Shown here in pieces: positions 45,654 to 54,787 of a stretch of 64,000 bases of DNA. The stretch is from positions 1 through 64,000 of the forward strand of contig CAYZPM010000010.1 in the NCBI GenBank assembly GCA_964480365.1. The letters are read 5' to 3'. Position 1 is the first letter of the stretch. Each line of letters begins with the position of its first letter. Below the pieces are notes generated by a model, which searched no databases, was not told the DNA's origin, and was given only the letters and a program-made list of their open reading frames with translations. The translations under genes were made by a program, and so were the position numbers. The DNA comes from CAIQPV01 sp964480365 (GTDB taxonomy: Bacteria > Pseudomonadota > Gammaproteobacteria > Burkholderiales > Gallionellaceae).

Positions 45654-47021
45654 GTGAGCAGAAAATATTTCGGTACGGACGGTGTGCGCGGCAAAGTAGG
45701 GGAGTATCCCATCACGCCGGAATTCGTGATGCATCTCGGCTATTCCGCCGGTAAGGTGCTGGCTTCCGCCGACTGGCATTTGGCGCAGGGTGAGCGTCCG
45801 GGGGTGTTGATCGGCAAGGACACGCGCATCTCCGGCTATATGCTGGAATCGGCGTTGCAGGCCGGGCTGATTGCCGCCGGGGTGGATGTGTATCTGGCCG
45901 GGCCGGTGCCGACCCCGGCGGTGGCCTACCTCACCCGCGCGTTGCGTCTGCAGGCGGGCATCGTTATTTCCGCCTCGCACAATCCGTTCGAGGACAACGG
46001 CATCAAGTTTTTTTCCAGCAAGGGCAGCAAGTTGCCGGACGAAACCGAGCTCGCCATCGAAGCCGGGCTGGATCATCCCATCGTCACCATGCCCTCGGCC
46101 AGTCTGGGCAAGGCCAAGCGCATCGATGATGCGGCGGGGCGTTACATTGAATTCTGCAAGAGCAGCTTCCCTTACGACCTCGATCTGCGCGGCTTGAAGC
46201 TGGTGGTGGATTGCGCGCACGGTGCGGCCTATCATATCGCGCGCCATGTGTTCCACGAACTCGGCGCCGACGTGGTCGCCATCGGCGTGAACCCGGACGG
46301 CAAGAACATCAACGACGGCTACGGCGCGACCGCCCCGGCCAATTTGCAGCAGGCGGTCAAAGATCATCATGCCGACCTCGGCATCGCGCTGGACGGCGAC
46401 GGCGACCGGCTGGTGATGGTGGATGCGGACGGGATTTTGTACGACGGCGACCAGTTGATGTATGTCATCGCCAGGCATCGCCATGCGCAAGGAATGCTCA
46501 AGGGCGGCGTCGTGGGTACGCTGATGACCAATCTCGCTTTCGAGCACGCCATACAGCGCCTCGGCGTGCCGTTCGCGCGCGCCAAGGTGGGCGACCGCTA
46601 CGTGATGGAGTTGTTGCAGCAGAACGGCTGGCAACTGGGCGGGGAAAATTCCGGCCACATCATCTGTCTTGATCGACACACCACAGGCGACGGCATTATC
46701 TCCGCCCTGCAAGTGTTGCATGCGCTATGTGCGAACAAACAAACGCTGGCGCAAGCCGTGGACGGATTGATCATGTATCCGCAGGTGCTGGTGAATGTGC
46801 GCGTGGCAAAAGGAATTAACTTCACCGCACATCCAGGCGTTCAAGCCGCCGTGACCGCCGCCGAAACGGCTCTTGACGGCAAAGGCCGCGTGTTGCTGCG
46901 TCCTTCCGGCACTGAACCGTTATTGCGCGTGATGGTTGAAGGCGAAGACGGTGCTGCGGTGCGACATTGGGCGGAAGCCATTGCACACACGGTACGCGAG
47001 GCGGCGCAGATGGCCGTTTAA
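45654..47021 (+). CDS. glmM: Phosphoglucosamine mutase
   Basis: 455 residues; converts glucosamine-6-P to glucosamine-1-P for UDP-GlcNAc. The phosphoserine loop is IVISASHNPFEDNGIKFF, the metal-binding loop GIALDGDGDRLVMVD, the sugar loop GGENSGHI and the phosphate loop RPSGTEPLLRVMVEG. The start is GTG (SRKYFGTDGVRGKVGEYPI). In most proteobacteria it directly follows folP. Confidence 0.97.
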   Translation: MSRKYFGTDGVRGKVGEYPITPEFVMHLGYSAGKVLASADWHLAQGERPGVLIGKDTRISGYMLESALQAGLIAAGVDVYLAGPVPTPAVAYLTRALRLQAGIVISASHNPFEDNGIKFFSSKGSKLPDETELAIEAGLDHPIVTMPSASLGKAKRIDDAAGRYIEFCKSSFPYDLDLRGLKLVVDCAHGAAYHIARHVFHELGADVVAIGVNPDGKNINDGYGATAPANLQQAVKDHHADLGIALDGDGDRLVMVDADGILYDGDQLMYVIARHRHAQGMLKGGVVGTLMTNLAFEHAIQRLGVPFARAKVGDRYVMELLQQNGWQLGGENSGHIICLDRHTTGDGIISALQVLHALCANKQTLAQAVDGLIMYPQVLVNVRVAKGINFTAHPGVQAAVTAAETALDGKGRVLLRPSGTEPLLRVMVEGEDGAAVRHWAEAIAHTVREAAQMAV

Positions 47022-47040
47022 CGCGAAATTCACGCCAGCC

Positions 47041-49086
47041 ATGTCTAACCGCCTCGCCCAAGAAACCAGCCCTTATTTGCAGCAGCATGCCGGTAACCCT
47101 GTGGACTGGTTTCCGTGGGGCGAGGAAGCGTTGCGGTGCGCGCGCGAACAGGATAAGCCCATCCTGCTTTCCATCGGTTATTCCGCCTGCCACTGGTGCC
47201 ATGTCATGGCGCATGAGTCGTTCGAGGATGCCGAAGTCGCGGCGGTGATGAATCAGCATTTCATCAACATCAAGGTGGATCGTGAAGAGCGTCCCGATCT
47301 CGACCACATTTATCAGGCCGCCCATGCCATGCTGACCCAGCGCAACGGCGGCTGGCCGCTTACCTTGTTTCTGACGCCAGATCAAACGCCGTTCTTCGGC
47401 GGCACGTATTTTCCCAAACAGGCACGCTACAACCTGCCCGGTTTCGTACCATTGCTGAAACAAGTGGCCGAACTTTACCGCACGCGCCGGAATGATATTG
47501 CCAAGCAAAATGCGTCACTGCTTCAAACTTTTGGCACCATGCTGCCGAACGCGGAAGATCAAATCAGCTTCAGCAAGACGCCGCTGGACAATGCATGCGA
47601 TGAAATGCGGCAAGCTTTCGACCCCGTTCATGGCGGCTTTGGCGGTGCACCCAAGTTTCCGCAACCGATGGGAATGGAATTTCTGCTAAGTCATGCCGCG
47701 CGCGGCGGCAACTTGGATGCGCGCAACATGGCGCTCTACACGTTGCGCAAAATGGCGGATGGCGGCATTCACGATCAATTGGGCGGCGGCTTTTGCCGCT
47801 ACAGCGTGGATGAGCGTTGGGCTATCCCCCACTTCGAAAAAATGCTGTACGACAACGGCCCGCTGCTGGCGCTTTACACCGATGCAACCACGCTGACCGG
47901 CGAGGCATCGTTCAAGCGCGTAGCGCAAGGCATTGCGGGCTGGGTCATGCGCGAGATGCAGTCGCCGCAAGGTGGCTACTATTCGAGTCTGGATGCGGAT
48001 TCCGAACACGAGGAAGGCAAGTTTTACGTATGGACGCCGGAGCAAGCCGTCGGCCTGCTGAGTGCGGAGGAATACGCCATTGCAGCCGCCCACTATGGTC
48101 TGGATCAGCCGCCCAACTTTGAAAATAGGCATTGGAATTTACTCGTTGCACAGCCATTATCCGCTGTGGCGCAAGCGAGTAATTTGCCGCTGGAACAGGT
48201 CGAGCAACTTCTCGCCAGCGCGCAACAAAAACTATTCGCCGCACGTACAAGTCGGGTACATCCGGGGCGCGACGAAAAGATTCTGGTCAGTTGGAATGCA
48301 CTCATGATTAAAGGCATGGCGCATGCAGGGAGAATGCTGGATCAATCGGCATGGATCGTTTCTGCGCAGCGCGCAGCGGATTTCATCCATACTACGATGT
48401 GGCAGAATGGCCGCCTGCTGGCGACCTGTAAGGATGGCAAGGCGCATCTGAATGCCTATCTGGATGACTATGCCTTCATGCTGGATGCCTTGCTGGAATT
48501 GATGCAAGCGCAGTTTCGTCAGTCTGATCTGGAGTTTGCCCGCGCTCTCGCCGACGTGTTGCTGGAACAGTTCGAGGATCAGCGGGAGGGGGGCTTCTTC
48601 TTTACCAGCCACGATCACGAAAAACTCATCCATCGCCCCAAGCCCGGCCATGACAACGCGATGCCGTCTGGCAATGGCATCGCGGCATTCGCTTTGCAGC
48701 GCCTTGGTCATCTATTGGGTGAGGCGCGCTTTCTCGAAGCAGCCGAGCGCACGCTGACACTTTTTTATCCGCAGCTTGCACAGCAACCGACCGGCTTCAC
48801 GAGCCAGTTGAGGGTGTTGCAGGAATATCTCATGCCACCGCAAATCGTTATCCTGCGCAGCGTGCCGGGTGCAAGCGCGGCATGGCGGTCACAATTGATG
48901 CAGCACTACTGGCCCAACACAATGGTTCTTGCATTGGAAGGCGAGGTCGCCGACTTGCCGGAGACGCTGGCGAAACCCGGCTCGCAAGGGGTCAGCGCAT
49001 GGGTTTGTCAGGGCGTAAAATGTTTACCGGTCATCAGCGATTGCCAGCGACTGATAGAGGTTTGCCAATCCGGTGAGGCAAGCTAA
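47041..49086 (+). CDS. Thioredoxin-domain protein (DUF255 / YyaL family)
   Basis: 681 residues. The N-terminal thioredoxin-like domain begins MSNRLAQETSPYLQQHAGNP and has SACHWCHVMAHESFED in place of the CxxC redox site. The rest is a six-hairpin-like domain (GGIHDQLGGGFCRYSVDERW, VPHFEKMLYDNG-type motif). The open frame begins inside glmM, but family members start here, 19 nt after glmM. Function uncertain. Confidence 0.9.
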   Translation: MSNRLAQETSPYLQQHAGNPVDWFPWGEEALRCAREQDKPILLSIGYSACHWCHVMAHESFEDAEVAAVMNQHFINIKVDREERPDLDHIYQAAHAMLTQRNGGWPLTLFLTPDQTPFFGGTYFPKQARYNLPGFVPLLKQVAELYRTRRNDIAKQNASLLQTFGTMLPNAEDQISFSKTPLDNACDEMRQAFDPVHGGFGGAPKFPQPMGMEFLLSHAARGGNLDARNMALYTLRKMADGGIHDQLGGGFCRYSVDERWAIPHFEKMLYDNGPLLALYTDATTLTGEASFKRVAQGIAGWVMREMQSPQGGYYSSLDADSEHEEGKFYVWTPEQAVGLLSAEEYAIAAAHYGLDQPPNFENRHWNLLVAQPLSAVAQASNLPLEQVEQLLASAQQKLFAARTSRVHPGRDEKILVSWNALMIKGMAHAGRMLDQSAWIVSAQRAADFIHTTMWQNGRLLATCKDGKAHLNAYLDDYAFMLDALLELMQAQFRQSDLEFARALADVLLEQFEDQREGGFFFTSHDHEKLIHRPKPGHDNAMPSGNGIAAFALQRLGHLLGEARFLEAAERTLTLFYPQLAQQPTGFTSQLRVLQEYLMPPQIVILRSVPGASAAWRSQLMQHYWPNTMVLALEGEVADLPETLAKPGSQGVSAWVCQGVKCLPVISDCQRLIEVCQSGEAS

Positions 49087-49189
49087 TTCTAAGATAATGG
49101 TAGCGCCGTTCCAATACAATTCCCGGCATTCTCAATCGGTATGTAAAAGACTCAAACAACAACCGTCATTAAGTTGCAGAAGATGAAAA

Positions 49190-49265
49190 TGGTGCCCCGA
49201 ACACGAATCGAACGTGTGACCTACCCCTTAGGAGGGGGTCGCTCTATCCACTGGGCTACCGGGGC
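49190..49265 (-). tRNA. tRNA-Arg (anticodon CCT)
   Basis: On the minus strand GCCCCGGTAGCCCAGTGGAT opens a full cloverleaf: a 7-bp acceptor stem closed by CCGGGGC on the + strand, D-arm AGCCCAGTGGATAGAGC, anticodon arm ACCCC-CTCCTAA-GGGGT with anticodon CCT, T-arm ACACG-TTCGATT-CGTGT, and an encoded CCA. Total 76 nt. Confidence 0.95.
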
Positions 49266-49330
49266 GTGCCGGTATTCTAACGTAAAATAGCTACCCACTG
49301 TATGAGGAAACGCAGGATAAGGAGTGTGAA

Positions 49331-49867
49331 ATGAAATGGTTGATTCTGGTGGGCTTGCTGGGTGCGCTGGTGTTGCTTGTCAGCAGGATGGCGCAGGCGG
49401 GCGAAGTGCCGAAAGTTGGCGAGGCCGCGCCGGATTTTAATCTGCCGGATCAGCATGGTCAGATGCATACGTTGCGTGAGTACGCGGGCAAGTGGCTGGT
49501 GCTGTATTTTTATCCCAAGGATGATACGCCCGGTTGCACGCAGGAGGCTTGCGCCTTCCGCGACGACTTGCACCAGTTGACCGATCTTGGCGCGCAGGTG
49601 GTAGGCGTCAGCGTGGACGATAGCAACAGCCATGCTGAATTCGCCCAGAAATATCATTTGCCGTTTCCGTTGCTGGCAGATAAGGACGCCGAGGTGGCAG
49701 CACGTTACGGCGTTTTGATGAATCTTATACTTTTCAAGGTGGCACGGCGTTACACTTTTCTGATTGACCCGCAAGGCCGGATTAATAAGGTGTACGACAA
49801 AGTGGAGACCTCGCGCCACTCCAGGGAAATCATCGAGGACATGAAGCGCGCGTCAGGCAAGGTATAA
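49331..49867 (+). CDS. Peroxiredoxin (Bcp/AhpC-TSA family) with N-terminal membrane segment
   Basis: 178 residues. Residues 1-22 (MKWLILVGLLGALVLLVSRM) are hydrophobic, followed by AQAGE, so the enzyme is either exported or anchored. The peroxidatic Cys is in PKDDTPGCTQEACAFRDD, with a second Cys five positions on, as in Bcp-type enzymes. It reduces hydroperoxides. AAGGAGTGTGAA precedes the ATG. Confidence 0.92.
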   Translation: MKWLILVGLLGALVLLVSRMAQAGEVPKVGEAAPDFNLPDQHGQMHTLREYAGKWLVLYFYPKDDTPGCTQEACAFRDDLHQLTDLGAQVVGVSVDDSNSHAEFAQKYHLPFPLLADKDAEVAARYGVLMNLILFKVARRYTFLIDPQGRINKVYDKVETSRHSREIIEDMKRASGKV

Positions 49868-49937
49868 TCCTGTCTCATCACATGGGTGGCGAGGTTCGCC
49901 GCCCATCACTACTCTCAATTCTTAAAGAATAACTCTG

Positions 49938-51845
49938 ATGCCATACTTAACGCTTGATAAGGCCGCGCTTGCATACGGCCATGTAGCACTGCTCGACCAT
50001 GTAGATTTTCTGCTCGACGAAGGCGAGCGCGTCGGCCTGATCGGGCGCAACGGCGGCGGCAAGTCCAGCATGTTGAAAGTGCTGGCTGCACAGGCCACGC
50101 TGGACGATGGCATCGTGTGGCGCGCGCCCGGTGTGCGTATTTGTTATGTGAGCCAAGAGCCGATGCTGGATGCCGATGCCACGGTATTCGACGAGGTCGC
50201 GCGGGGCTTAGGCGACCTGCACCAGATCATTACCGATTACCATCATCTGTCGCACCAGCTTGCCGAGCCGGATGCCGACTACGAAACCTTGCTGGAGGCG
50301 ATGCAGCCTTTGCAGACGGCACTGGAAGCACAAAACGGCTGGGCGGTGCAGGCGCGCATCGAGACGGCTATCCAGCGGCTGGAGCTGAATGCGGATAGTC
50401 GCGTGGGCGACTTGTCCGGCGGGGTGCGCAAGCGCGTGGCGTTAGCGCAAGCGCTGGTGGCCGAGCCGGATGTGTTGATCCTGGATGAGCCGACCAACCA
50501 TCTTGACTTCGCTTCCATCGAATGGCTGGAAGGGCTGCTGAATAATTTTCGCGGCAGTGTGCTGTTCGTGACCCATGACCGACGTTTTCTCGATAATGTC
50601 ACCACGCGCATCGTCGAACTGGATCGCGGCAAGCTGGCCAGTTTTCCCGGCAACTTCGCGGCCTATCTGCGCGTCAAGGAGCAGATGCTGGCGGACGAGG
50701 CGGTGCACAGCGCCAAGTTCGACAAGGTGCTGGCGCAGGAAGAAGTGTGGATACGTCAGGGGATCAAGGCGCGCGGAGTCCGTAACGAAGGGCGTGTGCG
50801 GCGGCTGGAACAGTTGCGCCGCGAGCGCGCAGCGCGGCGGGAGCAGGTAGGCAAGGTCGAGATGAATATTGAGGCGGGTGACCGCTCCGGCAAGCTGGTG
50901 GCGGAACTCAGTCACATCAGCAAGCAGTTCGGCGAGCGGAAGGTGATTAATAATTTCTCCTGCCGCATCCAGCGCGGCGATAAGATCGGTTTGCTCGGGC
51001 CGAACGGCGCGGGCAAAAGCACCTTGCTCAAAATCATTCTGGGAGAAATGGAGCCGGACAGCGGCGAGGTCAAGCTGGGCACCAAGCTCAGCGTGGCGTA
51101 TTTCGACCAGTTGCGCGCACAGTTGAACGAAGAGGCCACGCTGATCGACACCATTAGCCAAGGATCGGATTTTATCGACATCGGCGGTGTGAGGAAACAT
51201 ATCATCAGTTATCTCGGCGATTTTCTGTTTGCTCCGGAACGCGCGCGCTCGCCAGTGAAAAGCTTGTCAGGCGGCGAACGCAACCGGCTGTTATTGGCGC
51301 GTCTGTTTACCCGCCCCGCCAATGTGCTGGTGCTGGACGAACCGACCAACGACCTCGACATCGAAACGCTGGAGTTGCTGGAAGAGTTGCTAGCGCAATA
51401 CGACGGCACGCTGTTTCTGGTTAGCCACGACCGTGCTTTCCTCGATAATGTGGTGACGCAGGTCATCGCCTTCGAGGGCGATGGCAAGCTGATGGAATAT
51501 GTCGGCGGCTATGAGGATTGGGTGCGGGTGAAGAAATTCGAAACTGCTCAGCAATCGCCGCAGCGCGAAATTTCATCCAAACAAGCTGCCCCAGCGGCGG
51601 CGCCGAAAGCAAAATCCGCCAGCAAGCTGAGTTTCAAGGAGCAGCGCGAACTGGAAGAAGTTCCGCAACGCATTGCGGCACTGGAACGTGAGCAGGAAGA
51701 AATTGCCGCCGCCTTGAGCGCGGTCAACCTTTACCGCGACAATCCTGCGCACGCCAAACAGCTACAGGAGCGCACTTCGGTCATCGAAGATGAATTGCTG
51801 CGATTGATGGCGCGCTGGGAAGAACTGGAAAGTCGGCAGGCATAG
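49938..51845 (+). CDS. uup: ABC-F family ATPase Uup
   Basis: 635 residues. Two ABC domains: Walker A LIGRNGGGKSSML and LLGPNGAGKSTLL, signatures LSGGVRKRVALAQ and LSGGERNRLLLARL, Walker B VLILDEPTNHLDF and VLVLDEPTNDLDI. The C-terminal coiled coil (SKLSFKEQRELEEVPQRIAA) and lack of membrane helices mark the Uup branch of the ABC-F proteins, which act on DNA structures or ribosomes. Confidence 0.94.
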   Translation: MPYLTLDKAALAYGHVALLDHVDFLLDEGERVGLIGRNGGGKSSMLKVLAAQATLDDGIVWRAPGVRICYVSQEPMLDADATVFDEVARGLGDLHQIITDYHHLSHQLAEPDADYETLLEAMQPLQTALEAQNGWAVQARIETAIQRLELNADSRVGDLSGGVRKRVALAQALVAEPDVLILDEPTNHLDFASIEWLEGLLNNFRGSVLFVTHDRRFLDNVTTRIVELDRGKLASFPGNFAAYLRVKEQMLADEAVHSAKFDKVLAQEEVWIRQGIKARGVRNEGRVRRLEQLRRERAARREQVGKVEMNIEAGDRSGKLVAELSHISKQFGERKVINNFSCRIQRGDKIGLLGPNGAGKSTLLKIILGEMEPDSGEVKLGTKLSVAYFDQLRAQLNEEATLIDTISQGSDFIDIGGVRKHIISYLGDFLFAPERARSPVKSLSGGERNRLLLARLFTRPANVLVLDEPTNDLDIETLELLEELLAQYDGTLFLVSHDRAFLDNVVTQVIAFEGDGKLMEYVGGYEDWVRVKKFETAQQSPQREISSKQAAPAAAPKAKSASKLSFKEQRELEEVPQRIAALEREQEEIAAALSAVNLYRDNPAHAKQLQERTSVIEDELLRLMARWEELESRQA

Positions 51846-51977
51846 TATGACCATATTGACAATGCAATTGGCTGGAGGAAAATTGACAAGTCATTTGTCG
51901 ATTCTAGGTTAAACGCTGCGGTTGCAGTAAAATTAGGTAAGACGTATACACTTTAAAATTTGTATGGGGGAAAGCTT

Positions 51978-52913
51978 ATGGAAGACAGAAAATTTCGTTT
52001 GGTGACGCGCAGCGATTTCGATGGATTAGTCTGTGCGGTTTTGTTGAGGTATCTCAACATACTCGGCGATATCACATTCGTTCACCCCAAGGACATGCAA
52101 GACGGCAAGATCGAAATCGGCCCGAATGACATTACCACTAACTTGCCCTACGTGGCTGGTGCGCACTTGGCGTTCGATCACCATCTATCCGAAACCATCC
52201 GTAACACCGGCAAGCGCCCCAACCATATCATCGACCCGAATGCGCCTTCTGCGGCACGTGTGGTTTATGACTACTATTCCGCCGGACAAAAAGTATTTCC
52301 GCCGGAGTGGGATGCAATGATGGCAGCGGTGGATAAGGCCGATGCGGCGCAGTTTTCGCGTGAGGAAATTCTTCATCCGCAGGGCTGGGTGTTGCTCAAT
52401 TACCTGATGGATTCGCGTACCGGTCTCGGTCGCTTCCGAAATTTCCGCGTTCCAAATTACACCCTGATGATGGACTTGATTGACTACTGCAAGAACCACA
52501 GCATTGATCAGCTCATGCAACTGCCGGACGTCAAAGTGCGCGCCGACATGTACTTCGATCATGAAGAAAGGTTCAAGGATCAGATTCAGCGTTGCGCCAA
52601 GGTACACGGAAACTTGGTGGTGCTCGATCTGCGCAAAGAGGAAACTATCTTTGCGGGCAACCGCTTCATGATTTATGCACTGTTCCCAGACTGCAATATT
52701 TCCATTCACGTACTATGGGGCGTGAAACAACAGAACACCGTATTTGCCACCGGCAAATCTATCGTCAACCGCAGTTCAAAAACCAATATCGGCGAGCTGA
52801 TGTTGCAATACGCGGGTGGTGGTCATGAGAATGCCGGTACCTGCCAAGTGGAGAACGATAAGGCGGAAGCAGTGTTGAGCGAGTTGATCGTTAAAATTAA
52901 TGCGGATGGCTGA
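51978..52913 (+). CDS. DHH-family phosphoesterase (exopolyphosphatase-like)
   Basis: 311 residues from MEDRKFRLVTRSDFDGLVCA; the ATG follows GGGGGAAAG, and a TTG six codons earlier is less likely. The DHH motif is in AHLAFDHHLSE and the metal-binding DxD-like SDFDG is near the N-terminus. The C-terminal DHHA1 domain ends with QYAGGGHENAGTCQV. Family members hydrolyse nanoRNA, pAp or cyclic dinucleotides; the exact substrate is not deducible. Confidence 0.85.
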   Translation: MEDRKFRLVTRSDFDGLVCAVLLRYLNILGDITFVHPKDMQDGKIEIGPNDITTNLPYVAGAHLAFDHHLSETIRNTGKRPNHIIDPNAPSAARVVYDYYSAGQKVFPPEWDAMMAAVDKADAAQFSREEILHPQGWVLLNYLMDSRTGLGRFRNFRVPNYTLMMDLIDYCKNHSIDQLMQLPDVKVRADMYFDHEERFKDQIQRCAKVHGNLVVLDLRKEETIFAGNRFMIYALFPDCNISIHVLWGVKQQNTVFATGKSIVNRSSKTNIGELMLQYAGGGHENAGTCQVENDKAEAVLSELIVKINADG

Positions 52914-53066
52914 AAGGGCCGAGGTACATGGACTTCGCTCATTGTTATGATGCGTCTTGGTTATACATGGAATGTGTGCACCAGGCACTTAGGTTTTGCA
53001 GATATGGCATGAATGCACATGTGCAGTTGCGATGTGCAGGAATGCCTTAATAATTAAGGTGAGTTT

Positions 53067-53504
53067 GTGAGTCAGGAATATGAGGGGGAAAAAGGAAGCA
53101 TTTATCAGAGGCGGCACTCGGTGGGAACCTCTGAGCATAGAAAACATTACAGGTATCCGATCCATTGGCGGATCGCTCTTGTTCATAAGACTGGCGACAA
53201 GAACGATATCTATCATGGTCGGACCCATGATTTGTCTATGTGGGGGGCGAGCATCCTCGTCGAACGCAATATTTTCGTGATGTCGGAGGTGGTTATATTG
53301 CTCGCGATACCTCCTCTCCACATGGGGCAAAAAGAAACCATCATTGAAATCCAATGTAGCATGGTCTATACCGTACTGGATTCCGAGGAGAACCAGTTTC
53401 GCATAGGGATGCGCTTCCTGAATTTCAAGGGAGAGGGCAAACGTATTCTGTCGGACATACTGTCCAAGCGAGTGATACCAAGGTCTGAGAAAATCTTGGG
53501 GTAG
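53067..53504 (+). CDS. PilZ-domain protein
   Basis: 145 residues starting at GTG. The PilZ c-di-GMP-binding motif is present: basic TSEHRKHYRYPIHW (RKxxR-like), then THDLSMWGASILVERN (DxSxxG). It probably binds c-di-GMP made by the large GGDEF proteins earlier in the window. The AAGGTGAG upstream serves as ribosome-binding site. It is convergent with dnaJ. Confidence 0.87.
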   Translation: MSQEYEGEKGSIYQRRHSVGTSEHRKHYRYPIHWRIALVHKTGDKNDIYHGRTHDLSMWGASILVERNIFVMSEVVILLAIPPLHMGQKETIIEIQCSMVYTVLDSEENQFRIGMRFLNFKGEGKRILSDILSKRVIPRSEKILG

Positions 53505-53541
53505 AGTGCCCCCAAAATGTTGAGAGACTTAAGTCTTCCAA

Positions 53542-54675
53542 CTATCCAAAAAACTCCTTTACCTTATCCATCCACGATTTCGCACGCGGGCTGTGGCGTG
53601 CGCTGTCCTTCTGGTTGATCGCCTCGAATTCGCGCAGCAATTCTTTTTGCCGGTCGGTGAGGTTGGACGGAGTTTCTACCATGACGTGGCAGTGCAGGTC
53701 GCCGTAGCTTGAACTGCGCACACCCTTGATGCCTTTGCCGCGCAGGCGGAAGATTTTTCCACTTTGCGTTTCTGCGGGAATCTTGATGCGAGCCGAGCCG
53801 TCCAGCGTGGGAATTTCGATTTCGCCGCCCAATGCGGCAGTGGCAAAGCTGACCGGCATTTCGCAATGCAGGTCGTTGTGGTCGCGCTGAAACACCGCGT
53901 GCGCTGCAATATGGATAACCACATACAAGTCGCCCGTCGGGCCGCCGTTGGCGCCAAGCTCGCCTTCGCCGGAAAGGCGGATGCGGTCATCATTGTCTAC
54001 TCCAGCGGGGATTTTTACCGATAGCGTCTTGTGTTGCTTGATGCGTCCTGCACCGTGGCAAGAGCCGCATGGAGAGGAGATGACTTTGCCGCTGCCGTGA
54101 CAGCGCGGACAGGCTTGCTGGATAGAGAAGAAACCCTGCTGCATGCGCACCTGTCCATGACCTGCACAGGTAGTGCAAGTGGTCGGACTGGTACCGGGTT
54201 TTGCGCCGCTGCCTTTGCAGGTTTCGCATTCGGCCATGGTCGGTACCCGGATTTGCGTCTCGGTGCCGCGTGCGGCCTGTTCCAGAGTAATCTCCAAGTT
54301 GTAGCGCAGGTCAGCGCCGCGATGCACATTGCTGCGCCCGCCGCCCCCGCGTCCTCCGCCGAAGATGTCGCCAAAGATGTCTGAGAAGTCGAAGCCCTGC
54401 GCGCCTGCGCCGCCCGCACCGAATGGACTACCGCCGCCCATGCCGCCCGATTCAAATGCGGCGTGGCCATACTGGTCGTAAGCGGCACGCTTCTGCCCGT
54501 CGCTCAAGGTTTCGTAGGCTTCCTTGGCTTCCTTGAAGTATTCTTCCGCCTTCGGGTTATCCGGATTGCGGTCGGGGTGATGCTTCATCGCCAATTTGCG
54601 ATAAGCTTTTTTTATTTCATCGTCCGATGCGTCTCGATTGACGCCCAGCACTTCGTAATAATCTTTTTTTGACAT
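53542..54675 (-). CDS. dnaJ: Chaperone DnaJ
   Basis: 377 residues; Hsp40 co-chaperone. J domain MSKKDYYEVLGVNRDASDDE with the HPD motif (MKHHPDRNPDN), Gly/Phe-rich linker, four zinc-binding CxxCxGxG repeats (CETCKGSGAKPG, CTTCAGHGQVRM, CPRCHGSGKVIS, CGSCHGAGRIKQ) and the C-terminal substrate domain. Last gene of grpE-dnaK-dnaJ. Confidence 0.97.
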   Translation of the reverse strand: MSKKDYYEVLGVNRDASDDEIKKAYRKLAMKHHPDRNPDNPKAEEYFKEAKEAYETLSDGQKRAAYDQYGHAAFESGGMGGGSPFGAGGAGAQGFDFSDIFGDIFGGGRGGGGRSNVHRGADLRYNLEITLEQAARGTETQIRVPTMAECETCKGSGAKPGTSPTTCTTCAGHGQVRMQQGFFSIQQACPRCHGSGKVISSPCGSCHGAGRIKQHKTLSVKIPAGVDNDDRIRLSGEGELGANGGPTGDLYVVIHIAAHAVFQRDHNDLHCEMPVSFATAALGGEIEIPTLDGSARIKIPAETQSGKIFRLRGKGIKGVRSSSYGDLHCHVMVETPSNLTDRQKELLREFEAINQKDSARHSPRAKSWMDKVKEFFG

Positions 54676-54686
54676 GTGCTCTATTC

Positions 54687-54780
54687 ACCACAGAGACACA
54701 GAGACACAGAGAACCACAGAGTTCTGAAACGGGCCAGCTTGGGTTTCAAGGTTTTCTCTGTGTCTCTGTGCCTCTGTGGT
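54687..54780. repeat. Inverted repeat of CACAGAGA words between dnaK and dnaJ
   Basis: Arms 54687-54713 and 54754-54780 pair at 26 of 27 positions around a 40-nt loop. Each arm is three tandem CACAGAGA-like words. The element lies between two genes of one operon, so the hairpin may adjust the dnaK:dnaJ ratio; this is inference. Confidence 0.8.
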
Positions 54781-54787
54781 TAGGTTT

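Noticed and set aside
45612..46721. Minus-strand open frame of 369 residues inside glmM
   Set aside because: Antisense to glmM and compositionally a shadow frame.
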